From NCBI GenBank assembly GCA_040400005.1, contig JBBARC010000005.1, positions 1-64,000 of the forward strand: a DNA stretch of 64,000 nucleotides, in the 5' to 3' direction. A program made the position numbers and the translations under genes. The notes under the pieces are model-generated. The model had not been told where the DNA came from and did not search any database. It saw nothing but the letters and a program-made list of their open reading frames with translations. Within the stretch, counting starts at the first letter, position 1; every line of letters starts with the position of its first letter. This document shows, one piece after another, positions 33,633 through 42,217 of this stretch. This stretch comes from JBBARC01 sp040400005. Its GTDB lineage: Bacteria > Pseudomonadota > Alphaproteobacteria > Acetobacterales > Acetobacteraceae.

Positions 33633-34714
33633 TGAGCTATGCTATATCCGCCGCCGGTTTTAATGCCACCGGTTTTGGCGCGCTAGGGCTTGCAATTGCC
33701 AACGCAACCGCCACCAAAACAGAAATCGCCGCCCTCATTGCGCAATCATCCAGTGGTTATCGAGCGCCTGATTTTGCCGGCTTGGGCAACGGTGCCCATG
33801 CCGCCCTAGATCTCAGCGGCGAGTTAGGCCGTAACACCGCCATTGCCGCAGCGCTAGATGATGGCGGCAATCGCATGGCCGTGGCGCAAACCGCATTGGC
33901 GCACATTCAATCGGTGGTTGGCAGTTTTTCGCAATTGCTGATTCTGGCACAAACCAGCGGCGTTGGCATCGATGCCATCACTATTTCAGCGCGCGCCGCC
34001 CTCACTGATGTTGCTAACACGCTAGACACTAAAATCGGTGCCGATTATGTTTTTGCTGGGCAAGACAGCACCAACCCGCCGCTGCCCGATCCCTCGTCGA
34101 TCACCCAATCCACTTTTTATACCGCGATCGCCGCCGCCGTTGCCGGGCTTACGGTCACCGGTCAGCCCGGCGTATCCGCGCAAACCCTGGCCATCGCCGC
34201 ACCAGGCGCACAAAGCCCGTTTGCTGCCAGCCTGGAAGCGTCTAACGTGCTGGGCAGTGTCAGCCTGGGCAATGCCGCAACCCTGCCGCTAGGTGTTCTG
34301 GCTGATCAGAACAGTGATGCGGTATCGGCCGGCACAGGAACCACCAGCACCGGCAGCTATATGCGCGATATTCTGCGGGGGCTGGCAACCATCGGTGCGC
34401 TCACCACCGCCCAGCAAACAGCGCCCGGGTTTAATGCGCTGCTGCAAGATACCGCAACCAGCCTAACAGGTGCGGCAACCGCGCTTAACATTGATATCGG
34501 CGCTTTGGGCGCGCGCCAGGTGATGGCAACAGCGGCCAAGGCCGACATCAGCAACGTCAGTGTCGCCCTGCAAACGCAATTGACCAATATTCAGGAGGTC
34601 GACTTGCCCCTGGTTGCCACCCAATTATCGCAGGCGCAAACGCGCTTGCAGGCAAGTTACCAGGTTATTGCGCAATTATCGCAGCTATCTCTGGCCAAAT
34701 ATTTGCCGGCTTAG
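33632..34714 (+). CDS. flgL: Hook-associated protein 3, FlgL-like
   Basis: This 360-residue flagellin-like protein occupies the FlgL position after flgK and has coiled-coil ends: the N-terminus IANATATKTEIAALIAQSSSGYRAPDFAGLGNGAHAALDLSGELGR and the C-terminus NVSVALQTQLTNIQEVDLPLVATQLSQAQTRLQASYQVIAQLSQLSLAKYL, which is typical FlgL (vDlaeaat.L...q.ayqAs...i..l..lSL..yL). The middle includes GADYVFAGQDSTNPPL, the FlgL F(S/A)G..t...P element. Start codon overlaps the flgK stop by 1 base. Confidence 0.93.
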   Translation: MSYAISAAGFNATGFGALGLAIANATATKTEIAALIAQSSSGYRAPDFAGLGNGAHAALDLSGELGRNTAIAAALDDGGNRMAVAQTALAHIQSVVGSFSQLLILAQTSGVGIDAITISARAALTDVANTLDTKIGADYVFAGQDSTNPPLPDPSSITQSTFYTAIAAAVAGLTVTGQPGVSAQTLAIAAPGAQSPFAASLEASNVLGSVSLGNAATLPLGVLADQNSDAVSAGTGTTSTGSYMRDILRGLATIGALTTAQQTAPGFNALLQDTATSLTGAATALNIDIGALGARQVMATAAKADISNVSVALQTQLTNIQEVDLPLVATQLSQAQTRLQASYQVIAQLSQLSLAKYLPA

Positions 34715-34767
34715 ACCGTGGCTGCGGTTGGCGAGTAGTTCAACGTGCACATAGGTCGCGCTGTGAC

Positions 34768-34857
34768 GCAGGGCGATCGGGTGAACTGTAAGACTCTTCT
34801 TTTTCTGCAGAAAAAAGAAAATTCTTGCTTTTTTGCAGTCACCCGATTGCCCTACGC
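34768..34857. repeat. Hairpin repeat, compact palindromic form
   Basis: About 90 bp bounded by inverted ends: GGGCGATCGGGTGA at 34771-34784 and TCACCCGATTGCCC at 34839-34852 (one mismatch), with symmetry extending a few bases further out. Inside are GTAAGACT, then a palindromic core TTCTTTTTCTGCAGAAAAAA, then AATTCTTGCTTTTTTGCAG. This is the same family as the 16183 copy, but the spacer and one hairpin are missing. The remainder of the 320-bp gap between flgL and flbT holds nothing else that I recognise. Confidence 0.82.
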
Positions 34858-35034
34858 TGTGGCGCGCTAACCATTGGCTAACCAACACCTGCCACAAACG
34901 GTCGCACGGCACAAAATGTCGCTCCGCATCGTGTGGCTGCACCGGGGTAAGCACGGATATCATCTGTGCGCCTTATCGCAGCACCCGTGCGCGAGCGCAC
35001 TACGCTGGCCCTGCGAAATCCAGAAAGGATTGTT

Positions 35035-35523
35035 ATGTCAACGCTTGTGTTAGAATTACGCCAAGGCGACCTGATGGTGCTGAACGGCGCCGCCATCCGG
35101 TTTCGCACGAAATCGCGTATCGAACTTACCGCGCACGCGCGGTTTCTATTTGGCCGCCAAATTATGGCGCCTGATGACGCGCAAACCCCGGCGCGGCGCA
35201 TCTATTATGCCCTGCAAACCGCCTATATTGGCGAAGGTGACGAACGCCGCCAGGGGCTAGAAGATGCCCACTCCCTTATTGCCGAGTTTCAGGCGGCAAC
35301 CACATCGGCTGCGGCACGAATCATCCTCGACCAGGCCCTGGCCGCAGCGTGTGCCGACGAATGCTATACCGCTTTGCGCCTGGTGCGCCGGGTTGTGCGG
35401 CACGAAGATGCGGTGCTCGGCGCCAAAGCGCCCGGCAGCGCGCCCGGCAGCGCGCCCGGCAGCACGCCCGGCAGCGCGCCCGGCAGCGCGCACGGCAACG
35501 TGGCGGCATCACGCGAACAATGA
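35035..35523 (+). CDS. flbT: Flagellin translation regulator FlbT
   Basis: FlbT binds flagellin mRNA leaders and controls their stability or translation in alphaproteobacteria. The ATG at 35035 has AAAGGA upstream; 162 residues. The family core is present: LVLELRQGDLMVLNGAAIRFRTKSRIELTAHARFLFGRQIM, then RRIYYALQTAYIGEGDERRQGLEDAHSLIAEF. The protein normally ends around residue 130-140. Here it is extended by six (A/T)PGS-type units encoded by 12-bp tandem repeats (35428-35499), probably a disordered tail. Its last 15 bases overlap the 3' end of the convergent DUF1217 gene. Confidence 0.93.
   Translation: MSTLVLELRQGDLMVLNGAAIRFRTKSRIELTAHARFLFGRQIMAPDDAQTPARRIYYALQTAYIGEGDERRQGLEDAHSLIAEFQAATTSAAARIILDQALAAACADECYTALRLVRRVVRHEDAVLGAKAPGSAPGSAPGSTPGSAPGSAHGNVAASREQ
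35428..35499. repeat. 12-bp tandem repeat at the end of flbT
   Basis: Six units of GCGCCCGGCAGC (units 4 and 6 slightly changed) encode APGS repeats. In frame with flbT. Confidence 0.93.
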
Positions 35524-36357
35524 TAGCAACGATCCACTCGCAATTGTCGTGCCGGTGCTGCTGGATAGACTTGTATCAAGAATAGTGAGCAGGGAATTGC
35601 TGCTCGCTGTTGCATCGCTGCCACCAAACAATGCGGCCAACGTGCCCGGTGGCGCCGCTGGTGTGCCAATTTGGGTTACATTTTTTTGCAACAGGTATAA
35701 TTCGGCGGTATGTGCAACCCAATGTGCATTGGTTAAATCTGATAGTTTTATTTTCGCCTTCAGCAACGCGGTTTGGCGGGTAAAATCTAGTGCGACATAG
35801 GTATCGTAGGGAATGCCTAGCGCGCCGGCTGCCACCTTTAGTAAATTTTGATCTGATTGTAGCTGCGTCAGGCTGGTAACACCGCTGATATTTCGCCTAA
35901 AATAGAGCGCATCCTGTAATCCCGCCGCCTGCGTATCGGCTGCCTGTTCAAACCGTGTCGCGCGGTAGGCGTTGATCAGGGTTGTTACATTTTTGGGGCT
36001 AGTTAACGGCGGCGGTTTCCAGGTTCTGAACGCTTCCGCAAAACCGGTGATTTTTGGGTCGGCCAGGTGTGCGGCTAGCGATCCCTTCGCATGGGGATCC
36101 TGGCTGAGCAATTTACGCAGCAGGGCTGTTTGCGAAATCCGGGCGCCAAGGCCAAATGCCCCCAACACCAGTGATAACACACGTTGATCGGATAGAAGTG
36201 CTGCCGGCGAGGTGATCTTCGGCGCAACGGCACGAAAATGCGCAATCAGCGCCACCGCCTGGGGATCACCGCGGGCGGCAGCGGCCGCCGATGCGCCTTC
36301 GTCCTTTGTATAGGCTAGATAGAGCGGAATTGGCGGCAGGCTGGAGGTAGCACTCAT
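35509..36357 (-). CDS. DUF1217 family flagellum-associated protein
   Basis: This 282-residue protein matches DUF1217, a family found near flagellar genes in alphaproteobacteria: repeated units of the form LLSDQRVLSLVLGAFGLG, LRKLLSQDPHAKGSLAAHLADPKITGFAEAFRTW and LQSDQNLLKVAAGALGIPYDTYVALDFTRQTALLKAKI, where DprLl.v.l.AfGl is the hallmark. Its exact role is unknown; an axial or export-related role is often proposed. The ATG at 36357 starts MSATSSLPPIPLYLAYT. It lies divergent from flagellin (110-bp gap) and convergent with flbT, overlapping it by 15 bases. Confidence 0.85.
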   Translation of the reverse strand: MSATSSLPPIPLYLAYTKDEGASAAAAARGDPQAVALIAHFRAVAPKITSPAALLSDQRVLSLVLGAFGLGARISQTALLRKLLSQDPHAKGSLAAHLADPKITGFAEAFRTWKPPPLTSPKNVTTLINAYRATRFEQAADTQAAGLQDALYFRRNISGVTSLTQLQSDQNLLKVAAGALGIPYDTYVALDFTRQTALLKAKIKLSDLTNAHWVAHTAELYLLQKNVTQIGTPAAPPGTLAALFGGSDATASSNSLLTILDTSLSSSTGTTIASGSLLSLFA

Positions 36358-36467
36358 TGATCGCACTCCATGATGCTGACGAAAATACACCCTGCCCATA
36401 AACGTAAGTTTAAGGTTTTCCTCGCCATGCTGACCATCTCGTAAACTCGTATCGGGAGAAAACCCCC

Positions 36468-37721
36468 ATGGCCTTCTCAATCAACACCAACCTGAACGCG
36501 CTCGCCGCCCTACAGTCCCTCAATCAAACCCAGCAGGCCGTGTCGCAAGCACAGAATGCTGTTTCTACTGGCAAAAAAATATCCCAAGCGTCGGATAATC
36601 CGGCGATTTTCTCCATTGCCAACACCATCAACGCCAATATCGCCGGTCTATCGGCGGTGTCAGATTCATTGAATTTCGGTGCTCAGGTTATTCAAACAGC
36701 AAGTTCTGCCATTAGCAACGTACAAACGGTTCTACAAAGCCTGCAGCAAACCGCTACGGAATCGGGCCAAACCGGTATCAGCCTCACCACGCTGCAAAAC
36801 CAAGTTAATGCAGAATTGAACAGCATCAACCAGTACGGCCGCGCGGCAACCTTTAACGGGGTTAACGTGCTCACCACCACAGGCGATTCCAGTGCCACCT
36901 ATGGCACGCTGAATGTCGTGCAAGGGCTAAGCGGCACGCCCTATAGCATTGCCAACCAAGCCACCACGCTTAACGGTGCCGCGACTACTCTTGGCGATGC
37001 GCTGGGTATTACCGGTCTTTCGGTCAGTGGCGGCACCACCGGCGTGCAACTCACCTTCGATAATAACCTCGCCATTACCAGCTTCGCTCCAGGCGGCGGT
37101 GCCGATGCCTCGTTGCAACTGACCGCTGGCGCCAAAACCTACGCGTTCGAATTCACCGATGACAGTTTGGGCGGCGGTGCGATCCCACTGCAAACAGCAC
37201 AGAACGCAACAACCCAAATTGTCGCAGTGCACTTTAATAGCACCACGCAATCAACCAACCAAATTGTCGGCTCACTGATCAACGCTGTACAAAACACCGG
37301 TTTTGGCGTGCAGCAAAACACCAACGGCTCGTTGAATATCACCGGGCAGGGTATATCGGCGGCAAGCTTCGGGTCGGTCACCGGTGGCGCGTTTACCGCC
37401 AGCGCCACCATCGGCGTCACCTCGGCAGCACTCACCGGCACCCAGGCGGTCATCGCCACTGTGCAATCAGCCATATCCAACGCTAACTCCATCGCCGCAA
37501 ACCTTGGTGCCGCATCACAGCAGATCACCGGCATCCAAAACTTTACCAGTGCGTTGAGCAGCGCGCTAACCGCCGGCGTTGGTGCGCTGACCGATGCCGA
37601 TCTCGCCGCAGAAAGCGCACGCCTCAGTTCGCTACAAACCAAACAGCAGCTGGCAACACAATCACTCTCTATCGCCAACCAGCAGCCACAATCACTGCTG
37701 TCGCTATTCAAGAATCTCTAA
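36468..37721 (+). CDS. fliC: Flagellin
   Basis: This filament protein has 417 residues. The N-terminal D0/D1 region MAFSINTNLNALAALQSLNQTQQAVSQAQNAVSTGKKISQASDNPAIFSIANTI and the C-terminal ALTDADLAAESARLSSLQTKQQLATQSLSIANQQPQSLLSLFKNL are classical; the middle is Thr/Ser/Gly-rich and variable. The last residues give the export signal and filament core. GGGAGA precedes the ATG. I found no good sigma-54 site in the 110-bp upstream region, so its promoter type is open. A hairpin terminator separates it from flaF. FlbT (35035) and FlaF (37787) on either side are expected to control its synthesis after transcription. Confidence 0.97.
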   Translation: MAFSINTNLNALAALQSLNQTQQAVSQAQNAVSTGKKISQASDNPAIFSIANTINANIAGLSAVSDSLNFGAQVIQTASSAISNVQTVLQSLQQTATESGQTGISLTTLQNQVNAELNSINQYGRAATFNGVNVLTTTGDSSATYGTLNVVQGLSGTPYSIANQATTLNGAATTLGDALGITGLSVSGGTTGVQLTFDNNLAITSFAPGGGADASLQLTAGAKTYAFEFTDDSLGGGAIPLQTAQNATTQIVAVHFNSTTQSTNQIVGSLINAVQNTGFGVQQNTNGSLNITGQGISAASFGSVTGGAFTASATIGVTSAALTGTQAVIATVQSAISNANSIAANLGAASQQITGIQNFTSALSSALTAGVGALTDADLAAESARLSSLQTKQQLATQSLSIANQQPQSLLSLFKNL

Positions 37722-37727
37722 ACAAAA

Positions 37728-37766
37728 GCGGGCGGCGCTAACCCCGCCGCCCGCATCCATTTTTCA
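37728..37766 (+). terminator. Hairpin between flagellin and flaF
   Basis: GCGGGCGGCG (37728-37737) pairs perfectly with CGCCGCCCGC (37745-37754) around CTAACCC, followed by ATCCATTTTT. It begins 6 bp after the flagellin stop. It may end the flagellin mRNA or stabilise its 3' end while allowing limited read-through into flaF. Confidence 0.85.
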
Positions 37767-37786
37767 TCCCCAAAACGGAGGACAAC

Positions 37787-38191
37787 ATGCGCAACGGCGC
37801 CCAGCGTTACCGCGACATTGCAGACACCACCCGGTCTGCCCGCCAAACCGAAATCGCCGCCTTCGCCTTGGTTATTCGCGACCTGGAAAATGCAAACCAG
37901 CCAAACGCACACGCCACACTTCGCATCGCAGCCCTAGGTAGGGCGCATGATCTCTGGTCCCTTCTAGTGCGCGACCTCGCCCGCGATGGCAACGGCCTGC
38001 CGCAAACACTTAAAACACAGTTGGTTGATCTCGGCCTATGGGCCATGCGCTACAGTACCCTGGCTATTCTCAAAGATCTATCACTGGCACCGCTGATTGA
38101 AGTGTGCCAAAATGTGCTCGATGGATTGCGCGCCCAGCCGGTGCCCATCCTAACAAACCCAACGGCGAAATCCTGCGCACCGCTGGCTTAA
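37787..38191 (+). CDS. flaF: Flagellar biosynthesis regulator FlaF
   Basis: FlaF is a small alphaproteobacterial protein that acts with FlbT and binds flagellin, promoting its synthesis or secretion. The 134-residue protein includes the family pattern RSARQTEIAAFALVIRDLENA, ALGRAHDLWSLLVRDLARDGNGLPQTLKTQLVDLGLWAMRYST, where LW..l..Dl....N.LP..l...l..i..wv is the core. GGAGG precedes the ATG. The gene lies 65 bp after flagellin with a hairpin between. It ends the flagellar region. Confidence 0.93.
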   Translation: MRNGAQRYRDIADTTRSARQTEIAAFALVIRDLENANQPNAHATLRIAALGRAHDLWSLLVRDLARDGNGLPQTLKTQLVDLGLWAMRYSTLAILKDLSLAPLIEVCQNVLDGLRAQPVPILTNPTAKSCAPLA

Positions 38192-38295
38192 GCGGCCACC
38201 ATACCGCCAAACAAGCCAACACCCACGGTGATCACCGCGAATAATTAACCGCCGTGTACCGCATGTTATAAACCAGCAGGAACCTCGCCGGCCGA

Positions 38296-39279
38296 TTACG
38301 CGCTACACATGGCGCCCGCATTTTTACGATCGCAGCGCAGGTGTTGAACCAGCGCATTTAAATCGCCAATAACCCGGTTTTGCTCGCCAATACTAACCCG
38401 CATGCTGGCAGAATCAACCAGCAGGGGCGCCACCAACTCTTCATGCGCACTAACAATAGCCGCAAGGTCGCGTGCCGCTTGGTCGAACACGCCACCCACC
38501 TGCGCACGCGCATAGGCCTGATACATTTGCGCACATAGAGGTGGCGCTGGCCGGGCCGCCCCATCATCGTGGCGCAAATTTACATCAACAATGCGCACCG
38601 GCCCGCCATCGCTGGGCGCCGCCATCGCGGGTAATGCCAGGTAACCTCTTAATCGTGACAGTGCTGCCGCTGGCTCGGTAAACCACCCTTCATACGGCAT
38701 AATGCAAACCGGGGCATCACCAACCCTATTTATAATGTCGGCATGATATACCAACCAGCGATGCACCCCCTGGGCCGGTGGCAAGCAATCACGCGCCATA
38801 AGCGACCGCGCCACCTGGGCCGCATCGCGCACACACACCACAAAACGCGGGGTCAAATTCAGATCGGTAAAAATGTCATGCCACAATGGCAGCAAGCGGC
38901 TTAGCCGCGGGTCTTTTACACCAAACAGCCGCGCAGCCTTCAGCCGCGGGGCGATAAAAATTGCGATCTTATCGGCAATGCCGCGCACCTGCTTTTGCTG
39001 CCACCACTGGTCTGGTAACGGCAAACCATGCCCCGCCCCGTGCCAGCTGCGGTCGAAACTCGCAAACACCGCATCGTGCAAATCGTTAATGCGTGGCCGT
39101 TCCCAATGGCCGTGCTGATTTTCCGGCGAAACCCCAGGATCGTCGGCCATATCCACACCCAATTCGGCGAGCACATTGGCGGTAAGCGACGTGCCACTGC
39201 GGTGCATACCCAGCACCAGCACAATCGGTTGCAATGCGCTGGTCGCGCGGCGGGCGGCAAGCGGAGATATATATGTCAT
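38296..39279 (-). CDS. Sulfotransferase family protein
   Basis: This 327-residue protein has the PAPS 5'-phosphosulfate-binding loop as VLGMHRSGTSLTANVLAELGVDM near residue 22-44 and the later 3'-phosphate region with RFVVCVRDAAQVARSLMARD (about 145-164). These are the two key signatures of prokaryotic sulfotransferases that use PAPS. WLVYHADIINRVGD and the low C-terminal similarity fit the Sulfotransfer_3-like group, often found in surface polysaccharide or glycan loci. The acceptor is unknown. It is tail-to-tail with flaF; modification of a surface glycan or flagellin is conceivable but unsupported. Confidence 0.82.
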   Translation of the reverse strand: MTYISPLAARRATSALQPIVLVLGMHRSGTSLTANVLAELGVDMADDPGVSPENQHGHWERPRINDLHDAVFASFDRSWHGAGHGLPLPDQWWQQKQVRGIADKIAIFIAPRLKAARLFGVKDPRLSRLLPLWHDIFTDLNLTPRFVVCVRDAAQVARSLMARDCLPPAQGVHRWLVYHADIINRVGDAPVCIMPYEGWFTEPAAALSRLRGYLALPAMAAPSDGGPVRIVDVNLRHDDGAARPAPPLCAQMYQAYARAQVGGVFDQAARDLAAIVSAHEELVAPLLVDSASMRVSIGEQNRVIGDLNALVQHLRCDRKNAGAMCSA

Positions 39280-39333
39280 GGCGGCAACGATTAAACCGCT
39301 ACCCGTAAACCACCGGTTAACGGCACCCCAGCA

Positions 39334-40026
39334 TCACACAATAATCGTGCTGATCTCGCCCACACCAGCGATCCTGCCCACCAGCACATCACCCCGCACC
39401 AGCGGCCCAACCCCTTCCGGCGTGCCGGTAAAAATCAAATCCCCCGGCGCCAGTGTCACCAGCGCCGATAACGCCGCAATGATCCCGGGCACCGGCAAAA
39501 TCATGTGGCTTAAATCATCATCCTGCCGCACCACGCCGTTTACACTGAGCGTAATTCGGCCACACGCCGGGTGGCCAATGCTGGCAACGGGTGCAATGTC
39601 ACCCATCGGCGCCGAGGCATCAAACCCCTTGGCCATATCCCACGGTTGCCCCTTGGTGCGTGCCAACTCCTGAATATCGCGCCGGGTGAGATCAAGCCCG
39701 CACGCATACCCATAAACATGCCCTAACGCCGCATCCGCGCCGATGCCCGTGCCACCCGTGCCGATCGCCACCACCAATTCCATCTCGTGATGCAGGTTTT
39801 GCGTTTGCGGCGGGTAGGGTGTGTGCGCCCCGCCAATCACCACACTATCGGCGGGTTTGGCGAAAAATACCGGCTTTTCCTGGGCCGGGTCGCCGCCCAT
39901 TTCACGCACGTGGGCGGCATAGTTGCGGCCAACGCAAAAAATGCGCCGCACCGGAAAACGCCCACCACCCAGCACCGGTACAAACGCTGCCGGCGGCGGC
40001 GCAATCACAAATTTATCAGCGGTCAT
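39334..40026 (-). CDS. Fumarylacetoacetate hydrolase family protein
   Basis: This 230-residue metal-dependent hydrolase/decarboxylase is of the FAHD1/YcgM type. Motifs: RIFCVGRNYAAHVREMG near residue 28, FAKPADSVV, the metal ligand block HHEMELVVAIG (E-x-E), YGYACGLDLTRRDIQ, and the C-terminal GDLIFTGTPEGVGPL. Likely substrates are acylpyruvates or oxaloacetate-type compounds; the exact one cannot be read. Its ATG overlaps the stop of folC by 4 bases, making it the fifth gene in the chain trpB-trpA-accD-folC-FAH. Confidence 0.92.
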   Translation of the reverse strand: MTADKFVIAPPPAAFVPVLGGGRFPVRRIFCVGRNYAAHVREMGGDPAQEKPVFFAKPADSVVIGGAHTPYPPQTQNLHHEMELVVAIGTGGTGIGADAALGHVYGYACGLDLTRRDIQELARTKGQPWDMAKGFDASAPMGDIAPVASIGHPACGRITLSVNGVVRQDDDLSHMILPVPGIIAALSALVTLAPGDLIFTGTPEGVGPLVRGDVLVGRIAGVGEISTIIV

Positions 40027-41339
40027 GGCACATCCTCTATCGCGGCATCATCGGCCTTCAAAACTTCGCCGGCCAAATATAAACTACCACAAATAATCAC
40101 CCGTCCCGGCGGCTGATCCCGCAATGCCGCCAGCGCCGTTGCAACATCAGGCCCGGCCAGTGCCACCCCGCCCGATGCACGCACAATATCGGCAACACTT
40201 GCGGCCAAATGTTGCCCCACTTCGCATACCGCAAATATGCTTGTGGCCAGCGGCACCAATGGTGCCAAAAACCCGCCCGCATCTTTTGATTGCTTCATCC
40301 CCACCAGCAGATACAGCGGCCGGTCCCGCCAGGCCGCCAGCGTCGCGGCCAACGCAACGCCCGCACCTTCATTGTGCCCACCATCCAAAAACAGCTCGAA
40401 CCCGTCTGGCAGGCTTGCAGCCAGCGCCCCATGCAAGCGCTGCAGCCGGGCCGGCCACACTGCGCGCCCAATGCCCGCATAGGCAGCATCGGGCACCGTC
40501 AGCCCAGATGCCCGCAAGGCCGCAATCGCCAGCCCGGCATTTTCAATCTGGTGCGCGCCCAGCAACGATGGGCGCGGCAAGGCCAGCGCGCCACCAGCAT
40601 CGCAAAACGTAAGCCCGCTGGCCGTGTCGGTTACATCCCAATCAACACCGCGTGCCAATAGTGGCGCACCCACAGCACCCGCCACCCCGCGCAACACCGC
40701 CATCACCTCCGGCGGTTGCCAACCAGTCACCACCGGGCAACCTGCTTTTATAATGCCGGCCTTTTCGCCGGCAATCTGTGCCAGCGTATCGCCCAAAAAA
40801 TCGCGATGATCGAAACTAATCGACGTTATCACGCACGCTGCCGGCCGTGCCACCACATTGGTGGCATCAAACCGCCCGCCCAAACCCACTTCAACCACGC
40901 ATAAATCAGCGGCGTTACGTGCAAAAAGCACAAACCCCGCCGCCGCCAGTACCTCAAACACGGTGATCGCGGCGCCATCATTAATCGCCTCAATCTCGCT
41001 CAACACTGCAACCAGCGCCGCTTCGCGCACCTGCGCACCCGCCACCCGAAACCGCTCGGTCAAGCGCACCAAATGCGGCGACGTGGTCACGTGCACGCAC
41101 ATGCCCGCTTGTTCACCAATCGCACGCAAAAACGCACACGTGCTGCCTTTGCCGTTGGTGCCGGCCACGTGCACCACAGGCGGCAAATGCCGCTCCGGGT
41201 TACCCAGCGCATCCAGCAGGCGCTGCACCCGATCCAAACTCAAATCAATCAGTTTGGGATACAGCAGATGCAATCGGGAAAGTATCGCTTCCGCCCGCCC
41301 CGCCCCTGGTTCCAATTTCAAACTCGGGTGCGCGCTCAC
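40023..41339 (-). CDS. folC: Bifunctional dihydrofolate/folylpolyglutamate synthase
   Basis: FolC joins glutamate to dihydropteroate and extends folates with polyglutamate. It has 438 residues. The ATP P-loop is VAGTNGKGSTCAFL (near residue 60), with Mur-ligase family blocks VFEVLAAAGFVLFA, DLCVVEVGLGGRFDATNVV, ITSISFDHRDFLGDTLAQIAGEKAGI and FLDGGHNEGAG. It overlaps accD (upstream) and the FAH-type gene (downstream) by 4 bases each. The accD-folC pairing is widespread in proteobacteria. Confidence 0.96.
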   Translation of the reverse strand: MSAHPSLKLEPGAGRAEAILSRLHLLYPKLIDLSLDRVQRLLDALGNPERHLPPVVHVAGTNGKGSTCAFLRAIGEQAGMCVHVTTSPHLVRLTERFRVAGAQVREAALVAVLSEIEAINDGAAITVFEVLAAAGFVLFARNAADLCVVEVGLGGRFDATNVVARPAACVITSISFDHRDFLGDTLAQIAGEKAGIIKAGCPVVTGWQPPEVMAVLRGVAGAVGAPLLARGVDWDVTDTASGLTFCDAGGALALPRPSLLGAHQIENAGLAIAALRASGLTVPDAAYAGIGRAVWPARLQRLHGALAASLPDGFELFLDGGHNEGAGVALAATLAAWRDRPLYLLVGMKQSKDAGGFLAPLVPLATSIFAVCEVGQHLAASVADIVRASGGVALAGPDVATALAALRDQPPGRVIICGSLYLAGEVLKADDAAIEDVP

Positions 41340-42217
41340 GCAGCTTTGGGTGCGCCCACACCCGCACGCCGGCCACGCAGCAGGCCAATCACCCGGGCGA
41401 GCGTTGCCGGCATCTCCACCCGCTTCACCACCATATCCACAATGCCATGATCATGCAGATATTCAGCGCGCTGAAACCCCTCGGGCAGGGTTTCACGCAC
41501 GGTTTGTTCAATCACCCGCGCGCCAGCAAAGCCAATCAACGCGCCAGGTTCAGCAATGTGAATATCGCCCAGCATGGCAAAACTTGCGGTAACCCCACCC
41601 GTGGTAGGATCGGTCAGCACCACAATAAACGGCAAATGCGCATCGCGCAGCATCATTGCCGCAATCGTTGTGCGCGGCATTTGCATTAGGCTCACCGCCC
41701 CTTCCTGCATGCGCGCACCACCGCTTGCGGTAAAAATCACCAGCGGGGCTTCCTGCAAAATGGCCAGCCTGGCACTGGCAACAATACCTTCGCCAACGGC
41801 AGCCCCCATCGATCCACCCATAAATTCAAACGCCATAGCGGCAACCACCGCGCGTTCACCGCCGATGGTGCCGTGCGCGGCCACAATGGCATCTTCCAGC
41901 CCAGTGCGGGCACGCGCTTCACGCAACCGTTCCGAATACCGTTTTTGGTCACGAAACGCCAAAGGATCAGCCGGCACTTTCGGCAATTCAATGCGGGTAA
42001 ACTGGCCGCCATCAAAGGTGTAGCCTAAGCGCGCCAGCGCGCCCACCCGCATATGGTGGCCGCAATGCGGGCACACCCGCTGCAAACGATCCAGCTCTTT
42101 TGAAAAAATCATCTGCTGGCAGGCCGAACATTGGCTCCACAGATTATCCGGCACTTCCGGGCTTTGGCGCAGCAGGGTGCGTATCCGCGGGCGCACATAT
42201 TCGGTAAGCCAGCTCAT
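41336..42217 (-). CDS. accD: Acetyl-CoA carboxylase carboxyltransferase subunit beta
   Basis: AccD and AccA together transfer CO2 from biotin to acetyl-CoA, the first step of fatty-acid synthesis. The 293-residue protein has the N-terminal zinc ribbon with C30-x2-C33 and C49-x2-C52 (QCSACQQ and VCPHCGHH) and the crotonase-fold core: VAAMAFEFMGGSMGAAVGE, FTASGGARMQEGAVSLMQM, DPTTGGVTASFAMLGDIHIAEPGALIGFAGARVIEQT. It overlaps trpA and folC by 4 bases each. Confidence 0.97.
   Translation of the reverse strand: MSWLTEYVRPRIRTLLRQSPEVPDNLWSQCSACQQMIFSKELDRLQRVCPHCGHHMRVGALARLGYTFDGGQFTRIELPKVPADPLAFRDQKRYSERLREARARTGLEDAIVAAHGTIGGERAVVAAMAFEFMGGSMGAAVGEGIVASARLAILQEAPLVIFTASGGARMQEGAVSLMQMPRTTIAAMMLRDAHLPFIVVLTDPTTGGVTASFAMLGDIHIAEPGALIGFAGARVIEQTVRETLPEGFQRAEYLHDHGIVDMVVKRVEMPATLARVIGLLRGRRAGVGAPKAA

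Noticed and set aside
36358..36467. Sigma-54 or sigma-28 promoter for flagellin
   Set aside because: No GG-N10-GC arrangement was found on either strand, and the best TAAG...GCCATG match to a sigma-28 site is too weak to report.
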